Shown here: positions 25,447 through 34,023 of the stretch, piece by piece
Position numbering within the stretch: position 1 is the first letter of the stretch
Layout: each line of letters opens with the position of its first letter
Origin: an uncultured Clostridia bacterium
Lineage (GTDB): Bacteria; Bacillota; Clostridia; Oscillospirales; Ruminococcaceae
Direction: 5' to 3'
NCBI GenBank assembly: GCA_947631445.1
Contig: CANRLN010000018.1
Location: 1-34,367 of the forward strand
DNA: 34,367 nt
Notes under the pieces: model-generated
Databases searched by the model: none
The model's input: the letters and a program-made list of their open reading frames with translations, nothing else
Told to the model about the DNA's origin: nothing
Program-made: the position numbers and the translations under genes

Positions 25447-27222
25447 ATATAATTCAAACATAACTGCACTATAACCCTTTACATCAAGGCATAAGTTACC
25501 CTGCTCAATCCTATACCATTCGTTGCAATTGCTACCACTATAAATATCCTTATCACTATTAAGAAGTATTCTTGCCCTTTTGCCCTCTGGAATTTTAACC
25601 TTATAGTCTTTTTTATCCTGCTTGGCAAAATTCATAATGCAAATTATTTGGCTAGTCTTGCCCTTACGCAAAATAGAATATACGCTATCTTCGGGAGAAG
25701 ATACATCACTCCACAAAAAATTATTCTTGTCATAATCATCAAAGAAAGCATCATAACTACAATATATTTCATTAAGCTTTCTTATATACTCATGGAAAGA
25801 ATCGTGCATAGGATATTTTAATATATCCCAATCCTGCTCACGGGATTCGTCCCATTCCCTAAACTGTGCTATTTCATTTCCCATAAAATTAAGCTTTTTT
25901 CCGGGGTGTACATACATATACATATAGAACGCTCTTGCCTGTGGGAACTTGTCTTCATAATCGCCATTAAATTTCTGTATTATAGTTGCCTTGCCGTGTA
26001 CGTTTTCGTCATGTGAAAGAGGAAGTATAAATCTTTCATTATAGAAATACATCATGGAAAAAGAAAGTTTGTGATAGTTTTCGGGACGATACTCTGGGTC
26101 GGTTTTAAAATAGTTCAGTGTGTCATTCATCCAACCCATATCCCATTTATAATCAAACCCAAGACCGCCCTGCTCTATTGGTTTGGTTACACCATTATAT
26201 GAAGTGGAATCTTCTGCAATAAGCATTGCTGTTGGATTGCTTGCCTTAAGACCACTATTCATAGTCTTGATAAAATTTATTGTGCAGTTGTTCACTCCCC
26301 TGCTCTCATCTCCAAACCAATAAATAAGCCTGCTCACTGCGTCAAATCTTAAACCGTCAAAATGGTATTCACTAAGCCAAAAGTTTGCACTTGATTGTAT
26401 AAAAGAACATACGTCCCCTCGACTGTGCATAAAGTTATAACTGCCCCACTCACTTCTGCCCACTGCGTCATTGGGATATTCATAAAGTGGTGTTCCGTCA
26501 AACATACCAAGTCCATAATCATCAATTGCAAAATGAACGGGTATAAAATCCATTATAACCCCTATCCCTGAATTATGAAGTATATCAATCATCTGTTTTA
26601 ATTGTTTTGGTGTACCGTATCTTGAAGTTGCTGAGAAAAAACCAGTTGACTGATACCCCCACGAACCGTCAAAAGGGTGTTCGGTTATTGGCATTATCTC
26701 TATGTGTGTATAATGGTTTTGTTTTAAATAATCTGCAAGTTTATAAGCTAACTCATCATAGGTATAAAAACCGTTAGGGTCGTTTGGATTGGTTTTCCAT
26801 GAACCTAAATGAAGTTCATATATATTAAGTGGCTTGTCATAGTTTGTGGTACGCTCGGCAAGCCATTTGTCATCACTAAAATCATAATCCATATCTGCAA
26901 CAACCGATGCACACCCTGGGCGAAGTTCCATTGAAAATCCGTAAGGGTCACAATGCTCTACCCTCTTTCCACCATTATAAATAACATATTTATAGCTATC
27001 TCCTATTTTAGCATCTTGTGTGCAAAATACATATACACCATTATATTCTCCAGTTTGTCTGGTCATCTCCTGCTCTGTCCAGTTGTTAAAACTTGATGTA
27101 ATACAAACCCTTTCGGCGTTTGGAGCAAAAACTCTAAAAATATACCCATCATTTTCTTTGTGTAGACCAAAATATTTGTATGCGTCAAAAATTTTCCCCA
27201 TATAAAAATCATGTAAATTCAT
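25444..27222 (-). CDS. glgB: 1,4-alpha-glucan branching enzyme (GH13)
   Basis: This 592-residue enzyme makes alpha-1,6 branches in glycogen. It has an N-terminal CBM48-type domain (FRVFAPNAERVCITSSFNNW), then the GH13 barrel with nucleophile Asp294 (FDGLRFDAVSRL), acid/base Glu337 (LIAEDST) and the third acid Asp405 (LPLSHDENVHG), then a C-terminal beta domain. YELHLGSW and MGNEIAQFREWDE are branching-enzyme signatures. It lacks the extra N1 domain of longer family members, a normal variant. RBS GAAAGGAG and a perfect promoter support the start. It is divergent from the TetR-type gene, which may control it. It appears to stand alone without other glg genes. Confidence 0.95.
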   Translation of the reverse strand: MNLHDFYMGKIFDAYKYFGLHKENDGYIFRVFAPNAERVCITSSFNNWTEQEMTRQTGEYNGVYVFCTQDAKIGDSYKYVIYNGGKRVEHCDPYGFSMELRPGCASVVADMDYDFSDDKWLAERTTNYDKPLNIYELHLGSWKTNPNDPNGFYTYDELAYKLADYLKQNHYTHIEIMPITEHPFDGSWGYQSTGFFSATSRYGTPKQLKQMIDILHNSGIGVIMDFIPVHFAIDDYGLGMFDGTPLYEYPNDAVGRSEWGSYNFMHSRGDVCSFIQSSANFWLSEYHFDGLRFDAVSRLIYWFGDESRGVNNCTINFIKTMNSGLKASNPTAMLIAEDSTSYNGVTKPIEQGGLGFDYKWDMGWMNDTLNYFKTDPEYRPENYHKLSFSMMYFYNERFILPLSHDENVHGKATIIQKFNGDYEDKFPQARAFYMYMYVHPGKKLNFMGNEIAQFREWDESREQDWDILKYPMHDSFHEYIRKLNEIYCSYDAFFDDYDKNNFLWSDVSSPEDSVYSILRKGKTSQIICIMNFAKQDKKDYKVKIPEGKRARILLNSDKDIYSGSNCNEWYRIEQGNLCLDVKGYSAVMFELY

Positions 27223-27296
27223 AAAATTCTCCTTTCAATAATAGAAATTATAATAAATTATCAAAATTTTTTTATATCCTGCGATATTTTTATTAT

Positions 27297-27325
27297 ATTA
27301 TAACCTAATTAATATAAAAAGTCAA
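27297..27325 (-). promoter_or_regulatory. Promoter of glgB
   Basis: On the minus strand, TTGACT (27320-27325), a 17-nt spacer ending GG and TATAAT (27297-27302) give a leader of about 70 nt. Confidence 0.85.
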
Positions 27326-27450
27326 TAGCTATTTTACATCAATTTGTATGTAAATCAACACTTGTTAATTTTCCTGCTTAGCAAATATCATTCAAGTAAT
27401 TAACAAATTGTAAATTTTCATTATATTTATGCTTGTTTATATACATAGTG

Positions 27451-27479
27451 TTGATTTTTCTAAAAAAATATGTTATAAT
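27451..27479 (+). promoter_or_regulatory. Promoter of the TetR-type regulator gene
   Basis: TTGATT (27451-27456), a 17-nt spacer and TATAAT (27474-27479) lie 25 nt before ATG 27505. The divergent glgB promoter lies 125 bp away. Confidence 0.75.
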
Positions 27480-27504
27480 ATATAAAAAAAGGAGGAATAA
27501 GCCT

Positions 27505-28086
27505 ATGTTGGACAAACCAAAAAAGAAGGTAGACCGCCGGGTTAAATATACCAAAATGGTTTTAACCGAAAGTTTACTAAAACTTCTTCATGACAAACCA
27601 CTTAACAAAATAACCGTAAAGGCTCTTTGCGAAACCGCTGACGTAAACCGTGGAACATTCTATTCTCACTATGCAGACCAGTATGAACTGTTTGAGGAAA
27701 TCAAAAACAATTTTATAAGCAGCATCAACGATATTATTGACCTTAAAGATGAAAGTGTAGATATATATGCAATGCTTAACAAACTGTTTGAATATGTTGC
27801 TCAGTTTGAGGATACTTATGTAATACTGCTTAACAAAAGCTATGACGAAACCGCCTTTTTCTCCGAACTGCTTACCGCTCTTCATCAAAAGGATATTGAA
27901 AGGCTTAAGCTGGTATATGGTTTTTCGGACGAAAAGGCTCATGTGCTTAGTTCTTTTCTTATTGGCGGAACAACCATGATTATCAAAAACTGGCTGGAGG
28001 ACGGAATGAAAATTCCGCCGGCTGAAATGGCAAAATACTGCGAAAATCTTTTTAAATCAAGCATTGAAAACTACAATTATCTGTAA
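27505..28086 (+). CDS. TetR/AcrR-family transcriptional regulator
   Basis: This 193-residue protein has an N-terminal helix-turn-helix (LNKITVKALCETADVNRGTFYSHY split over about residues 31-54) followed by an all-helical ligand domain. ATG 27505, 9 nt after GGAGG, is preferred over an upstream ATG (27433) that lies before the promoter. The style (RRVKYTKMVLTESLLKLL, C-terminal FLIGGTTMIIKNWLEDG) matches the TetR subgroup common in clostridia. It may regulate itself and perhaps glgB. Ligand unknown. Confidence 0.88.
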   Translation: MLDKPKKKVDRRVKYTKMVLTESLLKLLHDKPLNKITVKALCETADVNRGTFYSHYADQYELFEEIKNNFISSINDIIDLKDESVDIYAMLNKLFEYVAQFEDTYVILLNKSYDETAFFSELLTALHQKDIERLKLVYGFSDEKAHVLSSFLIGGTTMIIKNWLEDGMKIPPAEMAKYCENLFKSSIENYNYL

Positions 28087-28142
28087 AACATCATGGATTG
28101 GTCAATTTGCGTTGAATATATTTGTTACTTAAAAAATCTTGT

Positions 28143-28171
28143 GTGTTTCCCCGCCTATGGCGGGGAAACAC
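28143..28171. terminator. GC-rich palindrome after the TetR gene
   Basis: GTGTTTCCCCGCC pairs perfectly with 28159-28171 across loop TAT. No T-run follows on the plus strand; a T-run follows on the minus strand. It is one of three similar palindromes. Confidence 0.6.
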
Positions 28172-28240
28172 TAAAAATACAAAAAAATAACATAAACAAC
28201 TCTTTTGTCCACTTCCAAACATCAAATCAATTTGACATCA

Positions 28241-28270
28241 AAAACAGCAGGTGTAAAAACCTGCTGTTTT
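28241..28270. terminator. Terminator between the convergent TetR and EAL genes
   Basis: AAAACAGCAGGT (28241-28252) pairs perfectly with 28259-28270 across a 6-nt loop. The arms carry T-ends on either strand, so it can serve both convergent genes. Confidence 0.8.
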
Positions 28271-28282
28271 CATTATTATAAT

Positions 28283-30220
28283 CTATTTTTTATTCTTGTC
28301 CTTGTTTTCCATAATAAATTTAACAAAATCATCTTTAGGAATTGGCTTGGAAAAGAAATATCCCTGAATATAATCACATTTTATTTCGGTGAATTTATCC
28401 AACATCTCCTGAGTTTCAACCCCCTCGACAACAATCTTCATATCCATGTCTTTCATCATCTTTACCGTGTTGCCTAAGAAAATCCACATTTTTGGATTGT
28501 TCATCTCGTCCACAAAGGATTTGTCAAGCTTTATAATTTCAAGAGGAAGCTGAATGACACGTTTCATATTGGAATATCCTGTTCCATAGTCATCAAGAGA
28601 AAATTTTATTCCCGCTTCACTCAATTTTTCAAGGTTTTCGGTCATAACCTTTTGGGTATAACTTGCGGCAGTTTCGGTTATTTCAAGATTTATTTTATCC
28701 GATGATACGCCATACTTTTCAAGAATAGCTATAGTCTTGTTTGCAAGGTCGCCGTGCATACATTGTGCTACAGATAAATTAACCTCAATATAATCAAGAC
28801 CAAGCTGTTCAAATTCATCGCTTGCAATAAACCTACAAACCTCTTCAAACACAAACTCGCCTATTCTGTGTATTGCTCCGCTTTTTTCGGACGCAGGAAT
28901 AAACAAATCGGGAGAAATAAACCCGTAGTCATTATCAATAAGTCTAAGCAGTGCTTCCGCCGAAACAAACTTCTGCCTTTCTACCGAATATATCGGCTGA
29001 TAGTAAACCTTAAAGTTATTTTCGGTAAACGCTCGGTCGACTATACGGTCGATATTATTTACTATATCCAGCTTTTTCTGGTCGTAAACCTCGCTTGCCG
29101 GCATAACCTTGCCTGTGTAATGTGTGTTTTCGTGAAAATCCATTCCAAAAGACATAAGCGACTTAAAATTTTCAATCTCATCAGGATATCTTGCAAGCAC
29201 AACAAAAGGAAAAAGATTTATGTCCTGTCCATTAAAAGTAAACTTGTGTTTAAGCTTTTCAATAACCATCTCGGCAGCCGTTTCGGCTTTATCTCTGCTT
29301 GTTTGCGAAAATACCATTCTAAAGCGTCCACGGTCAAGATAATATAAATCCGCATTACCATGAATCTTGCGATTGATATTTCTAAGTTTGTAACCTATTT
29401 TTCCCAAAATTTCGGTTGCTTGGTCGTAGCCTACCATAGACTGCAAAAGCGAAAAATTGCCAATATTAATCATTATAATATTAACGTGTTTTCCAACCGT
29501 TTCTACACGTTTCATATCTTCAGCATATGCACTATGTCGCATAAGTCCTGTAAAAGTATCAATAAAGTCTTCCGGTCGCTGAACCCCGACGCTTACAATA
29601 AGCATACTGACCGCACCGCCGAACATTTCAATAAGGGTGCTGGGCGAAACCATTTGTATAAGCATTGTCAGTAAACCAATTGGTACTAATGCACTTATTG
29701 AAATTATTTTGGAAAGACTGAACAAATTAATATATCGTATAATATATACAACATACATGGTTACATACAATAACGTTGTTATATAAAGCATTGGAAACAA
29801 AAGCCCTCGTTTGTAGCCTCCCTCCACAGTAAAAACAAGCTGGGTTTTTGCATTTGTAGTTAATGCTATGAGTACAAGAGCGAACGGCACTACCAAAACC
29901 ACCTGAAAAAGCCGATTGTTTTTAAGCTTGTGCCATGTGTCGGTAAGGCTTATTACAAACAAAAAGTAAACAGGCGCACTAAGACAGTGGGTTATAAGAT
30001 AGCCCGAATGGGCAAAATACAAAGCAGCTGCATTTGAGGAATTGGCATTATCTAAATTCACCGCAAATATATCAAAAGAGGTTGCACACATAGCTACCCC
30101 AAGACCTACCAAAAACAGTCGATTGGAAAGTCCATTGGTCATTTTACGCAAAATACAGGATAAAAACAACAAACCCAAAACAACAAGAGCCGCAACGTCA
30201 AAACTGGTATTCTTAATCAT
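28283..30220 (-). CDS. Membrane-bound c-di-GMP phosphodiesterase (degenerate GGDEF-EAL)
   Basis: This 645-residue protein begins with about eight membrane helices (residues 10-215). A GGDEF-like domain follows (about 225-385) whose active-site loop reads LDRGRFRMVF instead of GGDEF, so it should not make c-di-GMP. The EAL domain (about 390-640) keeps SAEALLRL (Glu near 422), VNLSVAQCM, EITETAAS, SLDDYGTGYSN, KLDKSFVDE and VVEGVET, all residues of an active phosphodiesterase. It probably lowers c-di-GMP in response to a membrane signal. RBS AAGGAAGGAG and its own promoter are present. It is a single-gene unit. Confidence 0.92.
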   Translation of the reverse strand: MIKNTSFDVAALVVLGLLFLSCILRKMTNGLSNRLFLVGLGVAMCATSFDIFAVNLDNANSSNAAALYFAHSGYLITHCLSAPVYFLFVISLTDTWHKLKNNRLFQVVLVVPFALVLIALTTNAKTQLVFTVEGGYKRGLLFPMLYITTLLYVTMYVVYIIRYINLFSLSKIISISALVPIGLLTMLIQMVSPSTLIEMFGGAVSMLIVSVGVQRPEDFIDTFTGLMRHSAYAEDMKRVETVGKHVNIIMINIGNFSLLQSMVGYDQATEILGKIGYKLRNINRKIHGNADLYYLDRGRFRMVFSQTSRDKAETAAEMVIEKLKHKFTFNGQDINLFPFVVLARYPDEIENFKSLMSFGMDFHENTHYTGKVMPASEVYDQKKLDIVNNIDRIVDRAFTENNFKVYYQPIYSVERQKFVSAEALLRLIDNDYGFISPDLFIPASEKSGAIHRIGEFVFEEVCRFIASDEFEQLGLDYIEVNLSVAQCMHGDLANKTIAILEKYGVSSDKINLEITETAASYTQKVMTENLEKLSEAGIKFSLDDYGTGYSNMKRVIQLPLEIIKLDKSFVDEMNNPKMWIFLGNTVKMMKDMDMKIVVEGVETQEMLDKFTEIKCDYIQGYFFSKPIPKDDFVKFIMENKDKNKK

Positions 30221-30253
30221 ACTGTTCTCCTTCCTTTAACATTTTTTTCTTTT

Positions 30254-30282
30254 ATTATACCAAATTTTGAACAGAATGTCAA
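30254..30282 (-). promoter_or_regulatory. Promoter of the EAL gene
   Basis: TTGACA (30277-30282), a 17-nt spacer ending GG and TATAAT (30254-30259) lie on the minus strand, about 33 nt before the ATG. Confidence 0.85.
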
Positions 30283-30357
30283 CCTTTTTGCTATTTTTAT
30301 TTAAAAAAATTTTAATTATTTTATATATGGTAATAAATATCTTTTGATATACAACAA

Positions 30358-30384
30358 TATTTCCCCGCTAATAGCGGGGAAATA
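30358..30384. terminator. Palindrome after the dockerin-like gene
   Basis: TATTTCCCCGC pairs perfectly with 30374-30384 around a short loop, 7 nt past the stop of the minus-strand gene. Confidence 0.65.
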
Positions 30385-30391
30385 AATTTTT

Positions 30392-30706
30392 TTAGAAAGA
30401 TATAATAATTCCAACAACAAACTTGAGAACTTGTAAAGCGTCACTCGTATCAACAACCCCGTCATGATTTACATCGGCTGTTTTTTGTTGTTCAGGGGTT
30501 AAATTGACAAGACCAACAACTTGATTAGTTTCATCATCTGTGGTGTTTTTGTCATCAGTAGTAATTAAATCTCCATATCCCATTGCAACAACACCATTTG
30601 TTTTTAAAATGCTATTATCATAATTGGGGATAGTAACAAATCTACAGACCATACTAAAAGCCACAACGCCTGCCATAATCTTTTTGCTATTAATTATATC
30701 TTTCAT
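30392..30706 (-). CDS. Small secreted protein with one dockerin-type repeat
   Basis: This 104-residue protein has a basic start and a hydrophobic segment (about 10-27) that could be a signal peptide or anchor. A Thr/Asp-rich linker and one F-hand follow: ADVNHDGVVDTSDALQVLKF, with calcium ligands at Asp-Asn-Asp and Asp12. True dockerins have two such repeats; here only one exists and no catalytic domain. It could be a half dockerin for a cohesin on the cell surface, or a free calcium-binding peptide. RBS AGGAGG and a consensus promoter support expression. Confidence 0.78.
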   Translation of the reverse strand: MKDIINSKKIMAGVVAFSMVCRFVTIPNYDNSILKTNGVVAMGYGDLITTDDKNTTDDETNQVVGLVNLTPEQQKTADVNHDGVVDTSDALQVLKFVVGIIISF

Positions 30707-30737
30707 GGTAAATCCTCCTAATAATTTTTATATCTAA

Positions 30738-30766
30738 ATTATACCACCAAAAATATAATTTGTCAA
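30738..30766 (-). promoter_or_regulatory. Promoter of the dockerin-like gene
   Basis: TTGACA (30761-30766), a 17-nt spacer ending GGTGG and TATAAT (30738-30743) lie on the minus strand. Confidence 0.85.
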
Positions 30767-30846
30767 TAAAATTTGCATAATTTTGTATAAATAAATATAT
30801 TATATGAAATGATTTTGTGAAATTTCAACAAATAATTTTAAAAATA

Positions 30847-30875
30847 AAAAAGCCTTGGAATTTCCAAAGCTTTTT
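30847..30875 (-). terminator. Terminator of tRNA-Leu
   Basis: A 14-bp stem (30847-30860 with 30862-30875) has its one irregular pair as U-G on the minus strand, followed by a T-run in that direction. Confidence 0.75.
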
Positions 30876-30878
30876 TAG

Positions 30879-30960
30879 TGCGGGTGACAGGACTTGAACC
30901 TGCACACCTTACGGCATTAGAACCTAAATCTAACGTGTCTGCCAGTTTCACCACACCCGC
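30879..30960 (-). tRNA. tRNA-Leu (anticodon UAG)
   Basis: The minus strand folds into a class II tRNA. The acceptor is GCGGGTG/CACCCGC, with a Leu-type D-arm (GTGAAACTGGCAGACAC), an anticodon stem TTAGA/TCTAA with loop TTTAGGT (anticodon TAG), a long variable arm and the T-arm AGGTTCAAGTCCT. The discriminator base is A. CCA is not encoded. It has its own promoter and terminator, so it forms a single-gene unit. Confidence 0.96.
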
Positions 30961-30980
30961 ATATTGTAGGCAACTATTAC

Positions 30981-31009
30981 AGTATACCACACAAATATGC
31001 GTTTGTCAA
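30981..31009 (-). promoter_or_regulatory. Promoter of tRNA-Leu
   Basis: TTGACA (31004-31009), a 17-nt spacer ending GTGG and TATACT (30981-30986) lie on the minus strand. Confidence 0.85.
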
Positions 31010-31048
31010 TGACTTTTTTATTAATTTTATGTTAATTTTAAATTACTG

Positions 31049-31717
31049 TTACTCAAAGTTTTTTAAGAATGTCTTTAAATCGGATATATTTACACCATCT
31101 GAATATTCTTCAAATCCATTTCCAAAACTATTGAGCATATAAATTTTATTAAGATTGTTCTGAAATGGGTCTAAGCCTTGAATCTTGGCAAGATGCTCGG
31201 TGTGTTCTATCATATCGAGCAGAGGAGAATGGTTGTCTTTAATTTTGCCATAGATATAGTTTTCTGCCTGTGGAGTTTTTATTATATGTTCGGTTGCTGT
31301 TATTACTATAAAGTCTTTATATCTTTCAATAAAATGAAAATATTCGCCATTTCCCTCATTAAACACATTTAATGAATACATAAGACTATTAGAATTTTTA
31401 GGATTTATAAATCTATAATGATTACATTCAAAGCAACCACCGATGCTTTTCAGGCAATAAGAATTATTCTTCTCATATTTAATAATTGTGTCATAAAGCA
31501 AACTATGATTGTTCTTTATCATTTTGCTTAAAACCTTTATGTTTTCATCTGTACATTCAAGCACCATTCTTGCAGTAATACATATTTTGTTTATGGCAAT
31601 TTCAACAAAATGCTGATAATAAACATCATTTTCAGCAAGTTCAATATAGTTCTCCTGCATTGCTTTTTGAGGGCGGTCAAATTTAAATCTGTTTTTATAA
31701 TATTCTAAATTGTTCAT
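31049..31717 (-). CDS. Conserved-looking protein of unknown function
   Basis: This 222-residue soluble protein starts MNNLEYYKNRFKFDRPQKAM and starts one base past the CPBP gene's stop, so the two are probably translated together. It has no signal peptide or membrane segment. It contains three cysteines close together (SYCLKSIGGCFECNHYRF), which could bind a metal, and an end rich in aromatic and acidic residues. I do not recognise the family. Its close link to a CPBP membrane protease suggests a shared envelope-related task, without further evidence. Confidence 0.78.
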   Translation of the reverse strand: MNNLEYYKNRFKFDRPQKAMQENYIELAENDVYYQHFVEIAINKICITARMVLECTDENIKVLSKMIKNNHSLLYDTIIKYEKNNSYCLKSIGGCFECNHYRFINPKNSNSLMYSLNVFNEGNGEYFHFIERYKDFIVITATEHIIKTPQAENYIYGKIKDNHSPLLDMIEHTEHLAKIQGLDPFQNNLNKIYMLNSFGNGFEEYSDGVNISDLKTFLKNFE

Positions 31718-31718
31718 T

Positions 31719-32768
31719 TTAGTTAGCTCTTACAATTCCAACAATAATTTGGTAAATAACAATTGCAAAATATACAGCAATTACTGGATTACAGATAACC
31801 TGTAAAAATCTGCTTCCAGCAGTACCCGCAAAGTTTTCTTTTGGAGGAATAAGTTTTTTGCCTTGAGTTATAAAAAGGTATAAGCCTATAAATATTGCAA
31901 GTATAGTAATAATTCCCGAAACGGTAGATTTAAAATAAACCGAAAGGTCAAAGGCAGTAAATATATCCGAAAAAGAAGCTATTAAATTGTTGGCTATATG
32001 AATTAATATTGTCGGAAATATAGAATTACATTTAATGGCTATAGTTGCCATTATGCAACCTGTACCAAAAGCGGCTACCGCCTGCGGAATATTTCCGTGC
32101 ATAAGACCGAATATAATTCCCGAAAACAGTATAGCAATAGTTTTTCCGTACGGTTTTAAAAAATGAAGTATAATTCCACGATAAATAAGTTCTTCGGCAA
32201 CAGGACCTATAATTATAATATAGGACATATTGAGCAACATCTCTGTTTTAGAAACATTTTCAAGTCCAAAGTCCACACCGGGAATAGTATATCCAAACGA
32301 TTCGGAAATTATTGTTATAAAATTAACAACAATGCTAAGCAATATATTTAGCAAAAATGCTACTGGAAACCAATAAGCGGCTTTTTTGAAATGTTCTTTT
32401 TTAGGAGCAATTACTTTTTCTATTGGAAATTTAAACAAAGCAACTGCCAAAATAAGCACGATAAGCATACTGAACACCACAATAAAAATATTTCCGAAAC
32501 CGCTGAATATCGGCGAATCCAAAATTTCTTTATGGCTTTGCAAATATTTAATGACGGTTGCATAATTAAGAGTAAATTCCTGTGCATTAACAAAATATGC
32601 AATATAATAATATATGTTTACCAAAAACTTGGATTGCAAAAATTCATAGATAAACAGCAATATGCCCAGTTTTATTCCAAATGGCATAAGCCGATTCCGT
32701 TCTTCACTTCGTGCCTTTGCAAGGGTGATGTTATATGAATTAAGTGGATTTTGATTGGGTGGATACAT
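31719..32768 (-). CDS. CPBP-family intramembrane metalloprotease
   Basis: This 349-residue protein has about eight membrane helices. It carries the Abi/CAAX-protease motifs: EELIYRGIILHF (glutamate pair near residue 190, Arg 195), FGLMHGNIPQ (His near 223) and HIANNLIASF. These residues bind the catalytic metal. Bacterial members process membrane peptides or protect against bacteriocins. RBS AAAGGA lies before ATG 32768, 25 nt after metF, so it is likely in the same operon with metF and the following unknown gene. Confidence 0.92.
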   Translation of the reverse strand: MYPPNQNPLNSYNITLAKARSEERNRLMPFGIKLGILLFIYEFLQSKFLVNIYYYIAYFVNAQEFTLNYATVIKYLQSHKEILDSPIFSGFGNIFIVVFSMLIVLILAVALFKFPIEKVIAPKKEHFKKAAYWFPVAFLLNILLSIVVNFITIISESFGYTIPGVDFGLENVSKTEMLLNMSYIIIIGPVAEELIYRGIILHFLKPYGKTIAILFSGIIFGLMHGNIPQAVAAFGTGCIMATIAIKCNSIFPTILIHIANNLIASFSDIFTAFDLSVYFKSTVSGIITILAIFIGLYLFITQGKKLIPPKENFAGTAGSRFLQVICNPVIAVYFAIVIYQIIVGIVRAN

Positions 32769-32793
32769 ATTGTTTCCTTTCTTTGGTTGATTT

Positions 32794-33654
32794 TTATCTC
32801 ATTGAAGAAATAGCCGAAAAAATTCGATTTGAAATATCAGGACGGTTCATTGTGTATATATGAATTCCGTCAACATCATTTGAAATAAGGTCGATTATCT
32901 GGTGAATCGCATACATAATGCCTGCATCTTCCAAAGCCTTTGGGTCATCATCAAAGCGATTGAGTATTCTTGCAAGCTGTTTTGGAATGGACGCACCACA
33001 GGTTGAAACCATTCTTTCAATTTGTGCCTTGTTTGTAACAGGCATAATACCTGCCTCAATTGGAACGTTTATACCAGCAAGAGTTGCTTTATCTCTAAAA
33101 TCATAAAAATCTTCATTATCAAAGAAAAGCTGAGAAATAAGGTGGTCTGCTCCACACTCAACTTTGTGTTTAAGGTGAAGAATATCTTCCAATTGACTTT
33201 CGCTCTCGGGGTGGGATTCAGGATAGCAAGCCGCTGACACAAAAAAGCTGTTGTCATAGTTGTTTATAAACTCCACAAGTTCACTGGCATATTTAAAATC
33301 CTCTTTTTTTGGAAGATTGGAGTTGATATCTCCACGCAGTGCAAGAATATTTTCAATTCCTCTTGATTTTAAATCATTTAATATTTCAACAATATCCTCT
33401 TTAGAGGAATTAACACAGGTGAGGTGTGCAATTGGAACAATTCCATATTTATTTTTGATTATTTCGCATATTTCGGCTGTTTTGTGGTCGCCACCTGAAC
33501 CGCCTGCACCATAAGTACAGCTTATAAAATCAGGTTTTGCCTCTTTTAAGCCGTCAAGGGTTTTACAGATAAGCTCCTGCGAATAATTCTTTCTGGGAGG
33601 AAAAATCTCCATTGAGAACACACACTTGTTCTTAAAAATATCTGTCAAATTCAT
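32794..33654 (-). CDS. metF: Methylenetetrahydrofolate reductase
   Basis: This 286-residue flavoenzyme reduces 5,10-methylene- to 5-methyltetrahydrofolate for methionine synthesis. Family marks are FSMEIFPPRKNYS at the start, the flavin-binding ISCTYGAGGS, ALRGD, VSAACYPESHPES and QLFFDNEDFYDF, and the end GIHIYTMNRP. The length is normal for the bacterial class. RBS AAGGAG and a perfect promoter support the start at 33654. It leads a probable three-gene operon on the minus strand. Confidence 0.95.
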   Translation of the reverse strand: MNLTDIFKNKCVFSMEIFPPRKNYSQELICKTLDGLKEAKPDFISCTYGAGGSGGDHKTAEICEIIKNKYGIVPIAHLTCVNSSKEDIVEILNDLKSRGIENILALRGDINSNLPKKEDFKYASELVEFINNYDNSFFVSAACYPESHPESESQLEDILHLKHKVECGADHLISQLFFDNEDFYDFRDKATLAGINVPIEAGIMPVTNKAQIERMVSTCGASIPKQLARILNRFDDDPKALEDAGIMYAIHQIIDLISNDVDGIHIYTMNRPDISNRIFSAISSMR

Positions 33655-33708
33655 TTTTATTATTCTCCTTTGTTGTATAAATTATGTGAAAACTTTTACT
33701 ATATTACT

Positions 33709-33737
33709 ATTGTACCATACTTTTGGTGAAATGTCAA
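33709..33737 (-). promoter_or_regulatory. Promoter of metF
   Basis: TTGACA (33732-33737), a 17-nt spacer ending GG and TACAAT (33709-33714) lie on the minus strand, about 55 nt before the ATG. I see no S-box or T-box leader in this short stretch. Confidence 0.85.
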
Positions 33738-33935
33738 TATATTTGTTATCGTTTTATGCTATGGTATGCTATTGTTTTATGTTATTGCCTAAAATATATT
33801 TAGTTAAATAATTAAAATAGTCATCACTTTAATTTTAAACTTTAATCATCAATTACCCAAAATTGTTTTTTTATATTGATTTTCGTGAATATATTAACGA
33901 ATTGTAAAATTAACGTATATAAATTATTAAAACTA

Positions 33936-33994
33936 TTGAATTTTTAAAAAACAGGTGTATAATGTACTTAGCACTTGAGAAACAAGAGTGCTAA
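33936..33994 (+). promoter_or_regulatory. htpG promoter with CIRCE operator
   Basis: TTGAAT (33936-33941), a 16-nt spacer and TATAAT (33958-33963) are followed by TTAGCACTT-N9-GAGTGCTAA (33968-33994). This is CIRCE with one changed base, the site of the HrcA heat-shock repressor, placed right at the transcription start. Confidence 0.92.
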
Positions 33995-34023
33995 AAGCAA
34001 AATAATGGAAAGGTGAATGTATT

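Noticed and set aside
28868-29674. Plus-strand frames opposite the EAL gene
   Set aside because: The minus strand has a complete domain reading, promoter and ribosome site; the plus-strand frames have none.
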